NCBI GenBank assembly: GCA_009760885.1
Contig: CM019692.1
Coordinates: forward strand, 51,830,355 to 51,894,354
DNA: 64,000 bases
DNA from: Achatina immaculata
Lineage: Eukaryota > Mollusca > Gastropoda > Stylommatophora > Achatinidae
Reading direction: 5' to 3'
Part shown: positions 47,541 through 59,400 of the stretch, one piece after another
Numbering within the stretch: the stretch's first letter is position 1
Layout: each line of letters opens with the position of its first letter
Program-made: the position numbers and the translations under genes
Notes under the pieces: generated by a model
The model's database searches: none
Seen by the model: only the letters and a program-made list of their open reading frames with translations
What the model was told of the DNA's origin: nothing

Positions 47541-50405
47541 ACTACTACGATTACTGTTACTACTACTACTACTACTAGTTACTACTACTACTACTACTAC
47601 TGTTACTACTACTACTATTACTACTACCATTACTACAACTACTACTACTATTACTACTACTACTGTTGCTATTACTACCACTAATGCTATTACTGTTACA
47701 ATTATTACTGCTACAAGAAGAAGAAGTTGCATATATTATGGGGAAAAGCAGTCTCGTTCAAGGAGGCATCGAGGGACAAAATAGAAGACAGGAGATGTAA
47801 GAGGAAAAGAAACTAGACATTGCAGCACTAACATTGTTTGTTATTACCGTGGTCGACTATACTCATCAAATTTGAGTGGGATCAGCCGAGAGAGAAGATG
47901 CCCAGCATAATGATTCTCGGCACATCTAACAGCTGACATCCGCTTGCTTCAATGCCATCTTCACATGCGACAACTGTTATTGTTGTTGTTGTTGCTATTG
48001 TTGTTATTATTGTTATTGACTGAATTGTATACGAATTAATGGGGAGATTCGGCTGTCTTGGATCTGCAGTTACTTCCACCTTCTCCGTAGATGAAGAAGA
48101 AAGGCAGCTACAACCTTCTGGTAAACCAAAAAAGGGGGGAGGGAGGGGAATAGAACAACAGAAGACAAAAGGTTCTGATTTATCAGACTTGTATGCTAAG
48201 CACTCTCTTATATGGATATGACCCATGGACATTGTATGCAAGGCATGAGAAAGAAAACAAAAAGTTTTTAATTTCCCTGTCTTCGCATCAAATGGAAAGA
48301 TGGAGTAACCAATTCTGAGGTTCTGCAGCGATCTAAGCTTTTAATCAATGATAACAACAGAACGTAGCAGAAAAATGAGATGGCTGGGACATGGGACAAG
48401 AAATGAGTGAAAGCCCGGATTCTCAAACAGTTTTGGTAAGGCGGGTTTGTGGCGGGAAGGAGGGCACATGGTAGACCTAAACTGAGATATAAAAATATTT
48501 GTAGGTCATCAAAGGGAGATTACACCGAGGGCGGAATACCCAGACTGGGGGAGAGCAAAGTTGCTTCCGGGTGCAGCATCATTTGAGGAGGAAATGAGGA
48601 CCAGACTTGAAATTAGAAGGCTGGACCTCGCAAAGAGTCATTGGTAGAGTCATTCATGAGAGTCATTGGTAGAGTCATTCATGAGAGTCATTGGTAGTCA
48701 CGAGAGTCATTGGTAGAGTCATTCATGATAGTCATTGGTAGAGTCATTCATGAGAGTCATTGGTAGAGTCATGAGAGTCATTGGTAGAGTCATTCACGAG
48801 AGTCATTGGCAGAGTCATGAAAGTCATTGGCAGAGTCATGAGAGTCATGGGTAGACTCATTCATGAGAAGAGCTGCACAGCGAAGATGATGATGGCCGAA
48901 ACCCACTGCAGTTGATGTTCTGGCTGGTTCAAAGCTGTCTCTTTAGACGAAAAGTATTATATGTGGGTACGTATGCGTATATCATCATCATCATCATCAT
49001 TATTGTCATCATCAGGTGCCGTGCCGACTGGCGTTAGCTGTTATGTTTCCCTATAATACCCAATCCTTCATGCAGGCCATCAGTTCAGTCAGTGATCTCC
49101 TCTTACAGCATCTCGTCAGACTGTCCAGTATCATTTCTCTCGGCTTTCCCCTGGCTCTTCTTCCCTCTATTTTTTCCTGTTACAATATTTTCAATGCCCC
49201 CTCTTCTCGTTGCATGTCCTACGAAAGCACATTGTCTCTCTCTTATTTTCTAACAAGACTGTCTCTCCCGATTTTCTCATACATTCTTCATTAGTTATCT
49301 TTGCTGTCCAGAGAGATCGCAACATTCATCTGAAGACTCACATTTATACAGCTTCCAATTATTTGTATTCTCAGGCTGTGTTAGCTGCAGCGTCAATGGG
49401 AAACTCTATGACGGACACTCTCGGTTTCAGTACGAGGAAGGTTGCTACAGGTGAGTTACGTCACAGCGCTCAGTATTAGAAATGTGTTTCGGATAACCGA
49501 ATTTCCGATTTTACTGTTTATATTAAGTCAAGCGTGAGACAGGGGAAATAATTCAGATTTTTTTAAAAAATCTGTCGTTTTCTAAACGGTCAAAGGGCGA
49601 TAACAATGAAATTACATTTATACATAGCATAATTTGATAGAATGTTGAACGGAGAATATAAAGCGCAAACCAGAGCCTTAAATAATGAAAAGAGCGGGAA
49701 AATTAATTTAGGATACTACATACATTACATCGTGTTTAGAAATATGAACTTAAACTTTTAACGGTCTGTAGAAATAGTTTTATGTTGGTCACTTGATGAG
49801 AGAAGAAATGATCAGAGAATCCCAAAACAAGCTATCGAGTGGAACACAACAGGCCGAAGAAAAAGAGACAGACCGCGTGAAACTCTGAAGAGGACATTGT
49901 TAAGAGAGGCCAAATTAACAGGCATAAAGTCCCTTGATGGGGTTTAAAGACTCTCCGAAGACAGGAAAAACTGGCGAATTATCTTGAGAGCCCTATGTGA
50001 CGTTTAACGGCATGGGAAGGATATAAGATCAGAAATAGTTTTAGCCGCGGTTCAAAACTTTTCTTTCCAGCTGCGGCCCCGTTGGTCACAGCATTAGCGC
50101 CCCTATGAACTTTTTTTGTTGTTGTTGGTTCTGGAGCCCCCTTTCCCCTCACCGCTCCCTGGATCTTCACACCTCCGCTTTCCCCGCCCTCAAACCAGTT
50201 CTCTCCAAAGGGGACAATATCAGGGAACAACTTTTTTTAAATAAGGGGAAGCAACTGACTCGTCTTTAAAACATCTAACACAGAAGATGGTGAATAATCT
50301 ACAATTCAGAATTTCATTACTTAGGAACTACTACTACTACTACTACTATTACTAATACTACTAATACTACGATTACTACTACTACTACTATTAATGCTAC
50401 TTCTT

Positions 50406-50440
<35 letters not shown>

Positions 50441-53400
50441 GTTTTATTATTTTTATTTTCATGATTTGAGACAGCAGTGTCCTGTGCCTCTACATTGATA
50501 CCGAAGGACACATAAAAACTATGATCTGGTCATTTCCTGCCACACTAACAAACATAAACTACATAGACCCCTGGCCTGCCACACTAACAAACATAAACTA
50601 CATAGACCCCTGGCCTGCCACACCAACAAACATAAACTACATAGACCCCTGGCCTGCCACACCAACAAACATAAACTACATAGACCCCTGGCCTGCCACA
50701 CTAACAAACATAAACTACATAGACCCCTGGCCTGCCACACCAACAAACATAAACTACATAGACCCCTGGCCTGCCACACTAACAACATAAACTACATAGA
50801 CCCCTGGCCTGCCACACCAACAAACATAAACTACATAGACCCCTGGCCTGCCACACCAACAAACATAAACTACATAGACCCCTGGCCTGCCACACCAACA
50901 AACATAAACTACATAGACCCCTGGCCTGCCACACTAACAAACATAAACTACATAGACCCCTGGCCTGCCACACTAACAAACATAAACTACATAGACCCCT
51001 GGCCTGCCACACTAACAAACATAAACTACATAGACCCCTGGCCTGCCACACTAACAAACATAAACTACATAGACCCCTGGCCTGCCACACCAACAAACAT
51101 AAACTACAGCTGAACATAGACACCCCCCCCCCTCCCCCTCGAAAAAAAGAAGAAATTCTAACAAATGAGAACTATGGCCAAGATACTGAACGTTATAACA
51201 ACATACAGAAACATAAATGATGATGTCATTGTGACTAGTGAACCAGAGATATTCACGGCCCCCAGACAACCTTTCCTAGTAACAGGCCCGAGTGTTGCCA
51301 CTGCCAGATTCTGTTGAACGTCCAGCTTCGTAACAAGTATGGGGTCCTGTCTCAAAAGTTTCTCTTGGAACATATCTAGTATTCTACGTAATTCAGATTT
51401 GCTGCAAGGTCCCTCCTTCTCACCCCCCCCCCCCAAACGACCCTTCGCAGACCCCTACTGGTCCTCAACTCCAGCCTGAGAACCACTGTCCTTACAACAA
51501 GGATTCTTGGCTATATCTGGCATGCTGCCAAGGCTTCTTTCATGTCCTGGAATATAAATAATAAATTGGGTCGATGCATCTCCAGCGTGTTACATGGCTT
51601 ATCAGTAAGACTCACTAAGACGGAGATCACGTCTTTCCTTGCCTCGCAAATTGGGCTCTTGTGCCACTGTCTCTTTCCATACATCACTTTGAAGATAAAG
51701 AGTTCAAATTTGTAGTAATTCATTTGCCCCAGTTCTGAAGGAACGTTAGTGGTCACTCAAGAAGAAATCCAGAATCTGTCGGTGTTCAGAGAGTTAAAGC
51801 TGAACATTGATGTCATGTACAAAATATAATAGAAGGTAAAGGTAACAAGGGCCGGCTAGCGTAGTGGTTAGAGCACTCGTCTAGCCAAATGGTCGAGGGT
51901 TCGAATCCCCAGCTGAGCGGGACTTTTTTTTCCGACCAATACGGCCCCGAGGTCGACCCAGCCTCGTAAAATGGGTACCAGAGAAAATCTGGGAAGTAAA
52001 GGCAGCGAGGAAAGGAACTGGTCACCCTACCTCATACGCTGATGACCCAGCATAATGAGGTCTCTAACGCTTCACCCCCTACGGCATTTGCTATGGGACT
52101 ATCTTTACTTTTTACTTTAAAGGTAACAAGTAAAATCCCCGTTTCCATTATATCAAAGCATATTGGGAATACGGTGTTAGGCCCTTATATCCAAGCCCAT
52201 CGGCATATGAAAGTCTCAGATTTTTATGGTACCCATTTTTAGAGGTCGGGTGGATCCTGGGCCTTTTTTGGTGCGTAACAGAAAAAAAAAGAAGTCCCAC
52301 TGCTGCGACTTGAACCCGGTACTCCCAGATTGCACTCAACCCAGACTAATCATAACGACCTAAGTAAACGATTTTTAACAACAGGTATCGCTGTATCTGT
52401 CGATGTGATGGATCCTGGGAATGCCCAGCCCAACATACGGAAGATATCTGTGGAAAATCAGCTCAGGAAGAAAGACAGTCACAATCTGGGACTTCCTCGT
52501 CGTCATCATCATCGGCCACATCTCAACGCGCTGATGGGCGATGCAGGTCATGCCTAGTGAATGGCCAGGAATACCAGAGTCGTTCCTATTTCACTTTTGT
52601 CGAGGGTTGCTTAACAATCGACAACTGTATCTGTCATTGTAACGGATCATGGGTGTGTCCTAAGGAGAGAGCTAGAAGCACTTGCAACGTGGATTCTTCA
52701 CAAGAGCTAAGCAGATCAGCCACTTGGACAGTTGAGATCGAGAACAGCCAAAGCAGAAGCAGCAGTGGAAGTAGTAGTAGCAGCAGTGGAAGTAGTAGTA
52801 GCAACAGTGGAAGTAGTGTTAGGAGCAGTGAAAGTAGTAGTAGCAACAGTGGAAGTAGTGTTAGGAGCAGTGAAAGTAGTAGTGGAAGCAGTGTTAGGAG
52901 CAGCGAAAGTAGTGGTAGCAGCAGTGGAAGTAGTGGTAGGAGCAGTGAAAGTAGTGGTAGCAGCAGTGGAAGTAGTGTTAGGAGCAGTGAAAGTAGTGGT
53001 AGCAGAAGTGGAAGCAGTGTTAGGAGCAGCGAAAGTAGTGGTAGCAGCAGTGGAAGTAGTGGTAGGAGCAGTGAAAGTAGTGGTAGCAGCAGTGGAAGTA
53101 GTGGTAGGAGCAGTGGAAGTAGTGGTAGGAGCAGTGGAAGTAGTGGTAGGAGCAGTGAAAGTAGTGGTAGCAGCAGTGGAAGCGGCTGTAGTAGCTGTGG
53201 TGGCAACAGCATTAGCAGCTCAAGTCTGGAAACATCATCACGTGACACACACTATACACAAAGGACAGATAACCGACGACAGCCTTACAGAGGTTGTCAG
53301 AACTGCACTGCGCTTGGGAAGGTCTTCAGAGGAAACAGCTACTTCGAACTCGAGGAAGGGTGTAGGAAAATGAAAAACTGCATCTGTTACTGCAATGGAT

Positions 53401-56400
53401 CATGGAATTGCCCAGACAGGTTTGTAGAGAACACTTGTGGATCGGATAATACTTTGCTCACCAGGGAGAAAACTGGCTGTAGGTCGTGTTCAGTTAAAGG
53501 CAAAACCTTTACAGGGAACCAATACTTTCAATTAACAGATGGATGCATTGAGTACAGAAACTGTATTTGCAATTGCGATGGTTCGTGGAATTGTCCCGGC
53601 TCTGGAGCCAGAAATATTTGTGAGCAAGAAGGAGCTAAGACTGTGGACACATCAAGTGGTTCCAGGTGCAGACAGTGTGAAGTTAAAGGTCAGGTCTTTC
53701 CAGGAAACCAGTATTTTGAGCTGACTGACGGGTGCATGGAATACAAAAACTGTATCTGCAGATGCGATGGATCATGGTCTTGTCCAGACAGTGGTGCTAG
53801 AGACAAATGTCGAGACAGGGACAGTGGGACTGCCGACACATCTTCGTGCAGAAGCTGTCAGGTCTACGGCTCAACGTTTCCTGGAAATCAGTACTTCCAA
53901 GTAAAGCAAGGCTGCATAGAGTATAAGAACTGCTTATGTCGATGTGATGGGTCTTGGACCTGTCCGGGAGAGTCAGCAAAGAATATTTGCGTCAGTGGAG
54001 CAATTTCATCGACAAGTGCTGACGGTAATAATGAAAGAGGCACTTCTGTCACAGAGTGTTTGTCATGTTTGGCCTTCGGTAAGAATTTCAAAGGAGGAGA
54101 CTACTTTGATGTCGTTGACGGCTGTACGAGTTACCGTAACTGTGTCTGTCGGTGTGATGGTTCTTGGGACTGCAATAGTCGCTTTGCCACGAATATCTGC
54201 AGCACTGACACTAGAGCAGGTACAGAGACAAGAGTTGCAGGCACTGACACTAGAGCAGGTACAGAGACAAGAGTCGCAGGCACTGACACTAGAGCAGGTA
54301 CAGAGACAAGAGTTTCAGGCACTGACACTAGAGCAAGTACAGAGACAAGAGTTTCAGGCACTGACACTAGAGCAAGTACAGAGACAAGAGTTTCAGGCAC
54401 TGACACTAGAGCAAATACAGAGACAAGAGTTTCAGGCACTGACACTAGAGCAGGTACAGAGACAAGAGTTTCAGGCACTGACTCTAGAGCAAGTACAGAG
54501 ACAAGAGTTGCAGGCACTGACACTAGAGCAAGTACAGAGACAAGAGTTTCAGGCACTGACACTAGAGCAAGTACAGAGACAAGAGTTTCAAGCACTGACA
54601 CTAGAGCAAATACAGAGACAAGAGTTGCAGGCACTGACACTAGAGCAAGTACAGATACAAGAGCTTCGGAAGAAGAAAGAACAGAATCCAGGAATATCCC
54701 TCGGACAACTTCTGATAACCAATGCTCAGTCTGTAATGCCAGAAACAAGGTAGTTCAAGGAAATAGCTACTTCGAAATGACTGACGGATGCACAGAGTAT
54801 AAAAACTGCCTCTGTCGATGTGACGGATCATGGGAATGTCCATCACAGTATGCTAGAAACATTTGCACGGAAAGACCTCGGACTGCCAGTCCTACAAGAC
54901 CACCTACATGCTCCAACTGTCAGGCTAAGGGTAAAATCATCAGAGGAAATTCTTATTTTGAACTCATCGATGGATGCACTCGTTATACGTCCTGTCGGTG
55001 CAACTGTGATGGACAGTGGGACTGTCCCAGGGAGAGAGCCAGTAATATCTGTTTTGGAAACACCTCCGTAAGCGACAGCGGATGCTCACTGTGCCAGTCA
55101 TCTGATGGGAGGGTGCATCAACCCAACAGCCAGTTCCAGCTAGTAGAGAACTGTATCGAGTATAACTGCGACTGTTTCTGCAATGGAAGCTGGAACTGTC
55201 CAGGGAAGAGAAGCCACTGGATTTGTCATGACAAGTGCTTGCAGTGTGACGTCAACGGCAGAAAAGTACAGAACGACACTCAGTTCGTCCACAGAACGGG
55301 ATGCCTGGAGTACACATGCAACTGCCACTGTAACGGAAGCTGGTCGTGTCCTGGAAGCACAGTCAGAAACGCGTGTCCAGCAGGCGTCAGGGACAACTGT
55401 AACAAGTGCCAGGTGTCTCCGACTGAAGTGTATGAGGGAGAAAGTGACTTTGTTCTGAAGCAAGACTGTCTACACTACAAGTGTCGCTGCAACTGCGATG
55501 GGAGCTACAACTGTCCAGGAAAAGAGGCGCGGAATGTCTGTCGAGGAGAAGTCCTCGGAGGGTGCAGGACCTGTGCCGTTTCAGAAACAGAATTTCATAG
55601 AGGAGATTCAGACTTTACTATGAGAAAGGATTGCATCCATTATGAATGCAGGTGTAACTGCGACGGTAGCTGGGAATGTCCAGCAGAGAGAGCCAGAAAT
55701 ATCTGTCTTGGGGAGTCTCCTGGCGGATGTAGGGTGTGCAGAGTCTCAGAAACAGAGATTCATCGCCCAAACACTGTTTTTGACATGCGTAAAGAGTGCA
55801 TCCATTACAAATGCAAGTGCAACTGCGATGGTAGCTGGTCCTGCCCAGGAGAGGATGCCAGGGATGTCTGCAAAGGGGAACTACCTGGAGGATGCCGGTC
55901 ATGCATGGTTACTGATAACGAATTTTATCCCGGAAACTCTAACTTTGAAATGGTTAAGAACTGTATCCATTATAAGTGCAGATGTAACTGTGATGGAAGC
56001 TACAGTTGTCCAGGCAGGACAGCAAGAAGAGTATGTCAAGGTGGCACAGTAGCTGAAGCACCTACTTGCAGGACGTGTAAAATCTCCGACAGAGAGCAGT
56101 TTGCAGGAAACACCACGTTCAGTATCGAGAGAGGCTGCACTCGATATGAGTGCCAGTGCAGGTGTGATGGAAGTTGGCAGTGTCCTCCAGGAAAATCCCG
56201 TGACATCTGTTCCAGTGACGCTTCCAGAGTCACTAAACCCGCCAGGTGCAGCACATGTAAGATCTCTAATGAAGTATATCCTGGAGATTCTTCATTTAAG
56301 TTCAGCCGTGGCTGTTCTCAGTTTGACTGTAAATGTGACTGTTATGGGCAGTGGTCATGTGATTACCAGAATCCTACAAATATTTGTCGTGGACGGGGGA

Positions 56401-59400
56401 AGCCAGGAAGAGAACGGTCGCTAACGTCTGATGCTAGCGCTGTCAGGACCAGGCAAAACGTTACAACTTCTGGCTCTAGTCAAGTGGCCACGCAGACTTC
56501 AGAACGAGGACGCACTTTTGTCGAAAATGATATTCGGTCACAGGAAGTTTCTACATCACAAGATCAGCACAGCAGCGGCAGCAGTAGCAGTAGTAGTAGT
56601 AGCAGCAGCAGCAGTAGCAGTAGAAGGACATCGGGCAGTAGCAGCATTACCAGCTCTGGGAGTTCCAGCAGTAACACCGACAGCAGATGTAGGCCTTGTC
56701 CTACAGCTGGTGTACGCATTGAACCTAATGGAGTAATCTCCCTAGACTTGGGATGTCAACAAGCCAAAAACTGCAAGTGTCAATGCGATGGAAGATGGAG
56801 ATGTGCACATGAAGTGAACGTATGTTCTCCTACAGAGATTCCAGTACACGCAGAAGGGCAAAGGTCTCATCGCACTGAACAGCAGTCATCTACATCTTCG
56901 TCATCACAGAGACAAGTAGATTCCTCGGCCTGGGTGTTTGTTGATGGCGTGGACACTTCCTTTAAGACATCCAATGAGAAAACAGGCGGTGGTTACGTGG
57001 TTCGGGTGGATACGAAATATTCTCCAAAATTCTCAACACATAACGAAGGCAGGCAGCAGCTAGAGCTTCTGGAATCCCAGCCATCCTCGTCTTCATCCTC
57101 TTCGAGTTTCTCAGCGTCAGGTTCATCGTCAGTGTCCTCTTCATTCACAGCTTCTGGATCGTCACCAGATGTGCCAGCATCGTCATCGTCCTTTGAAGTG
57201 ACTGGCAAGACCCAGTGCTTGCGTTGCCAGGCCGACTCGAAGACATACCCGGCAGGCGCCAACTTTGACATGAGAAGAGGTTGCGTCGTTTACAAATGTC
57301 TGTGTCTCTGCAGTGGATCTTACCGCTGTAGGCTGACCTCAGATAATGCGTGTTCAATGCAAGATAAGCAAAATTCCTGCAGCAACTGTCTCTACCAGGG
57401 CATGGTGTTCCCAGGGAATATGGGCTTCACTGTCAGAGAGGGCTGTGAAGAGAAACAGTGTAACTGCAACTGTGATGGAACGCACGCCTGTCACACATCC
57501 AAAACTATCCCAGGGTGCACCGACGCTATGGCAAACCTCCCCGGTTTTCCTGGCTATGGTAACTTTTATCCCGCCCCAGGCGGTCTCTATCCGGCAGCCG
57601 GCACTGGCTACATCACCAACTCAGGTAGAACTGTGTACATGACCACATGCACCACTTGTAAGGAGTCTTTCCCGGGACCTGTGGTATACCACACACCTGT
57701 TCGGCCAGCTTTTGGAGATGGCGGTGGCGACTTTGTCAGCACCGAACGGAGATTCAACATCGACCAAGGAGGACCACGAGAAGCATGCGCTGGTTGTATC
57801 GTTGATGGACAAGCCAGAAACGGGAACTCGACTTTTTCGTTTGAGAAAGACTGTATGGAATTTGAGTGTTTCTGCGCATGTGGTGGGTCTTGGAAGTGTT
57901 CGGGTCGTCTTGCCACCGACTGCACCCCAGGCTTCGCTCCTGGCACCATACCACACACAAGCGGCTGCCGGGGTTGCCTTGTTCAAGGCACTACGTACCC
58001 AGCTAACGCTCGGTTTTCTTTACGACAGGGATGTCATGAGTACCAGTGCTCGTGTAACTGCGATGGCGGATGGTCTTGTCCCGCTCAGCATCCTGTAAAC
58101 TTATGCCCCGTAGCTCCATCTAAGCCAGGAAGGGGCAGTGTAATGGATCCTCAGATTGTCCGTGAGGATGTGTATGTTGCGGACCAGAGCGTCTCCATTA
58201 CGAAAGACGAAAAACTTGTCAAAGAGCTCGGGCAGAATGCTAAACACGAGCAACAAAGCAATTCAGAACAATACAAAACAGCAATGGAAACCTGTCAGGA
58301 CTGCGTGGTGAGAGGAGTAGCGTATCCATCAGGGTCCAAGTTCTTTCTCCGTGACGGCTGCGTCCAGAGAACTTGCCAGTGTCACTGTAACAGAAGCTGG
58401 TCATGCTCAGAGAGCACAGTTGACGTCTGCATGGCTGCTACGTCTGACGCCAAAACTTCCAGCAGCGGTCAGTGCAAAGAATGCCGGGTAGGGTCAGAAG
58501 TCTTTGTGTCGGACAATGATTTTCAAATCAACAATGGCTGCTATCAGCACAACTGCTACTGTTACTGTAATGGTACTTACGACTGCCGTCCTGATCGAGT
58601 TAGAAACATTTGTCTTCCCAGACAAGATGTCCCATCCCCGAGTAGCCCTGGAAACGACAAGCAGTCCAGTGCTAGAATACTGTCCACTCTCCTGGCCAAT
58701 GAAAATGCTGGTGCTGTTGCTGCTAGTAAAGTGCCAGGATGCAAGGATTGCTATGAGGACGGCAGGAGGATCGAAGCGTTGACCACATTCGTGAAGCAGC
58801 TGGGTTGCTATGAATCTCTCTGCCACTGTCAATGTAACGGCAAATCAAGCTGTCCGCTCGCTGGCTCGGTCAATGTGTGCCAACTGCCTGACAAAAAGCC
58901 AATGAACGAAAGAAAAGGTAATGTTCTAGTTTTTTTCCCCTCTAGTATATTTTTAAAATATTAAACTTGATAGACAATTCCTTTGATTATTTTACACCTT
59001 GATGCCACTTTTGATATAGGCCTAGTCTTTACATAACATTCTATCTACTTTTTTCTTGTTCGATCTGTTTTTTTATATGAGATTTTCTTTGCCATTTTTC
59101 TCTTTGTTGTCCGGTGAATTTGTCCGGTGCAGTATACACACCGGTGGAGGAATTTGTTGCTTTATAAATGTCTTATTTTCGAGAAATTTGCTGCTTTATA
59201 AATGTCTTATTTTCGAGAAATTTGCTGCTTTATAAATGTCTTATTCTCAAGATGTTTGTTGCTTGGAAATGTTTTATTCTCCATGAGTTTACTGTTCTAA
59301 AAATCTTATTCTCAAGAAGTTTGTTGCTTGGAAATGTCTTATTCTTACAAAGGTTGTTGTTTGGAAATGTCTTATTTTTAAGAAGTTTGTTGCTTGGAAA

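Noticed and set aside
46896..47784. Poly-Leu and poly-Thr frames up to 204 codons
   Set aside because: Pure consequence of the CTA microsatellite. The same holds for the frames at 32132-32529, 33055-33689 and 50317-50511.
52634..53373. Leu- and Val-rich frames in the Ser-rich linker
   Set aside because: Shadows of the AGT/AGC triplet repeat in other frames.
54131..54753. Second frames (269 and 205 codons) overlapping the VWC-array gene
   Set aside because: The 39-bp coding repeat keeps all frames open; the module frame with intact cysteines is the real one.
58918..58964. C-terminus as given by the open frame after the GTAATG site
   Set aside because: A splice donor precedes it, and the next exon at 60957 continues the module in phase; the read-through tail is intronic.
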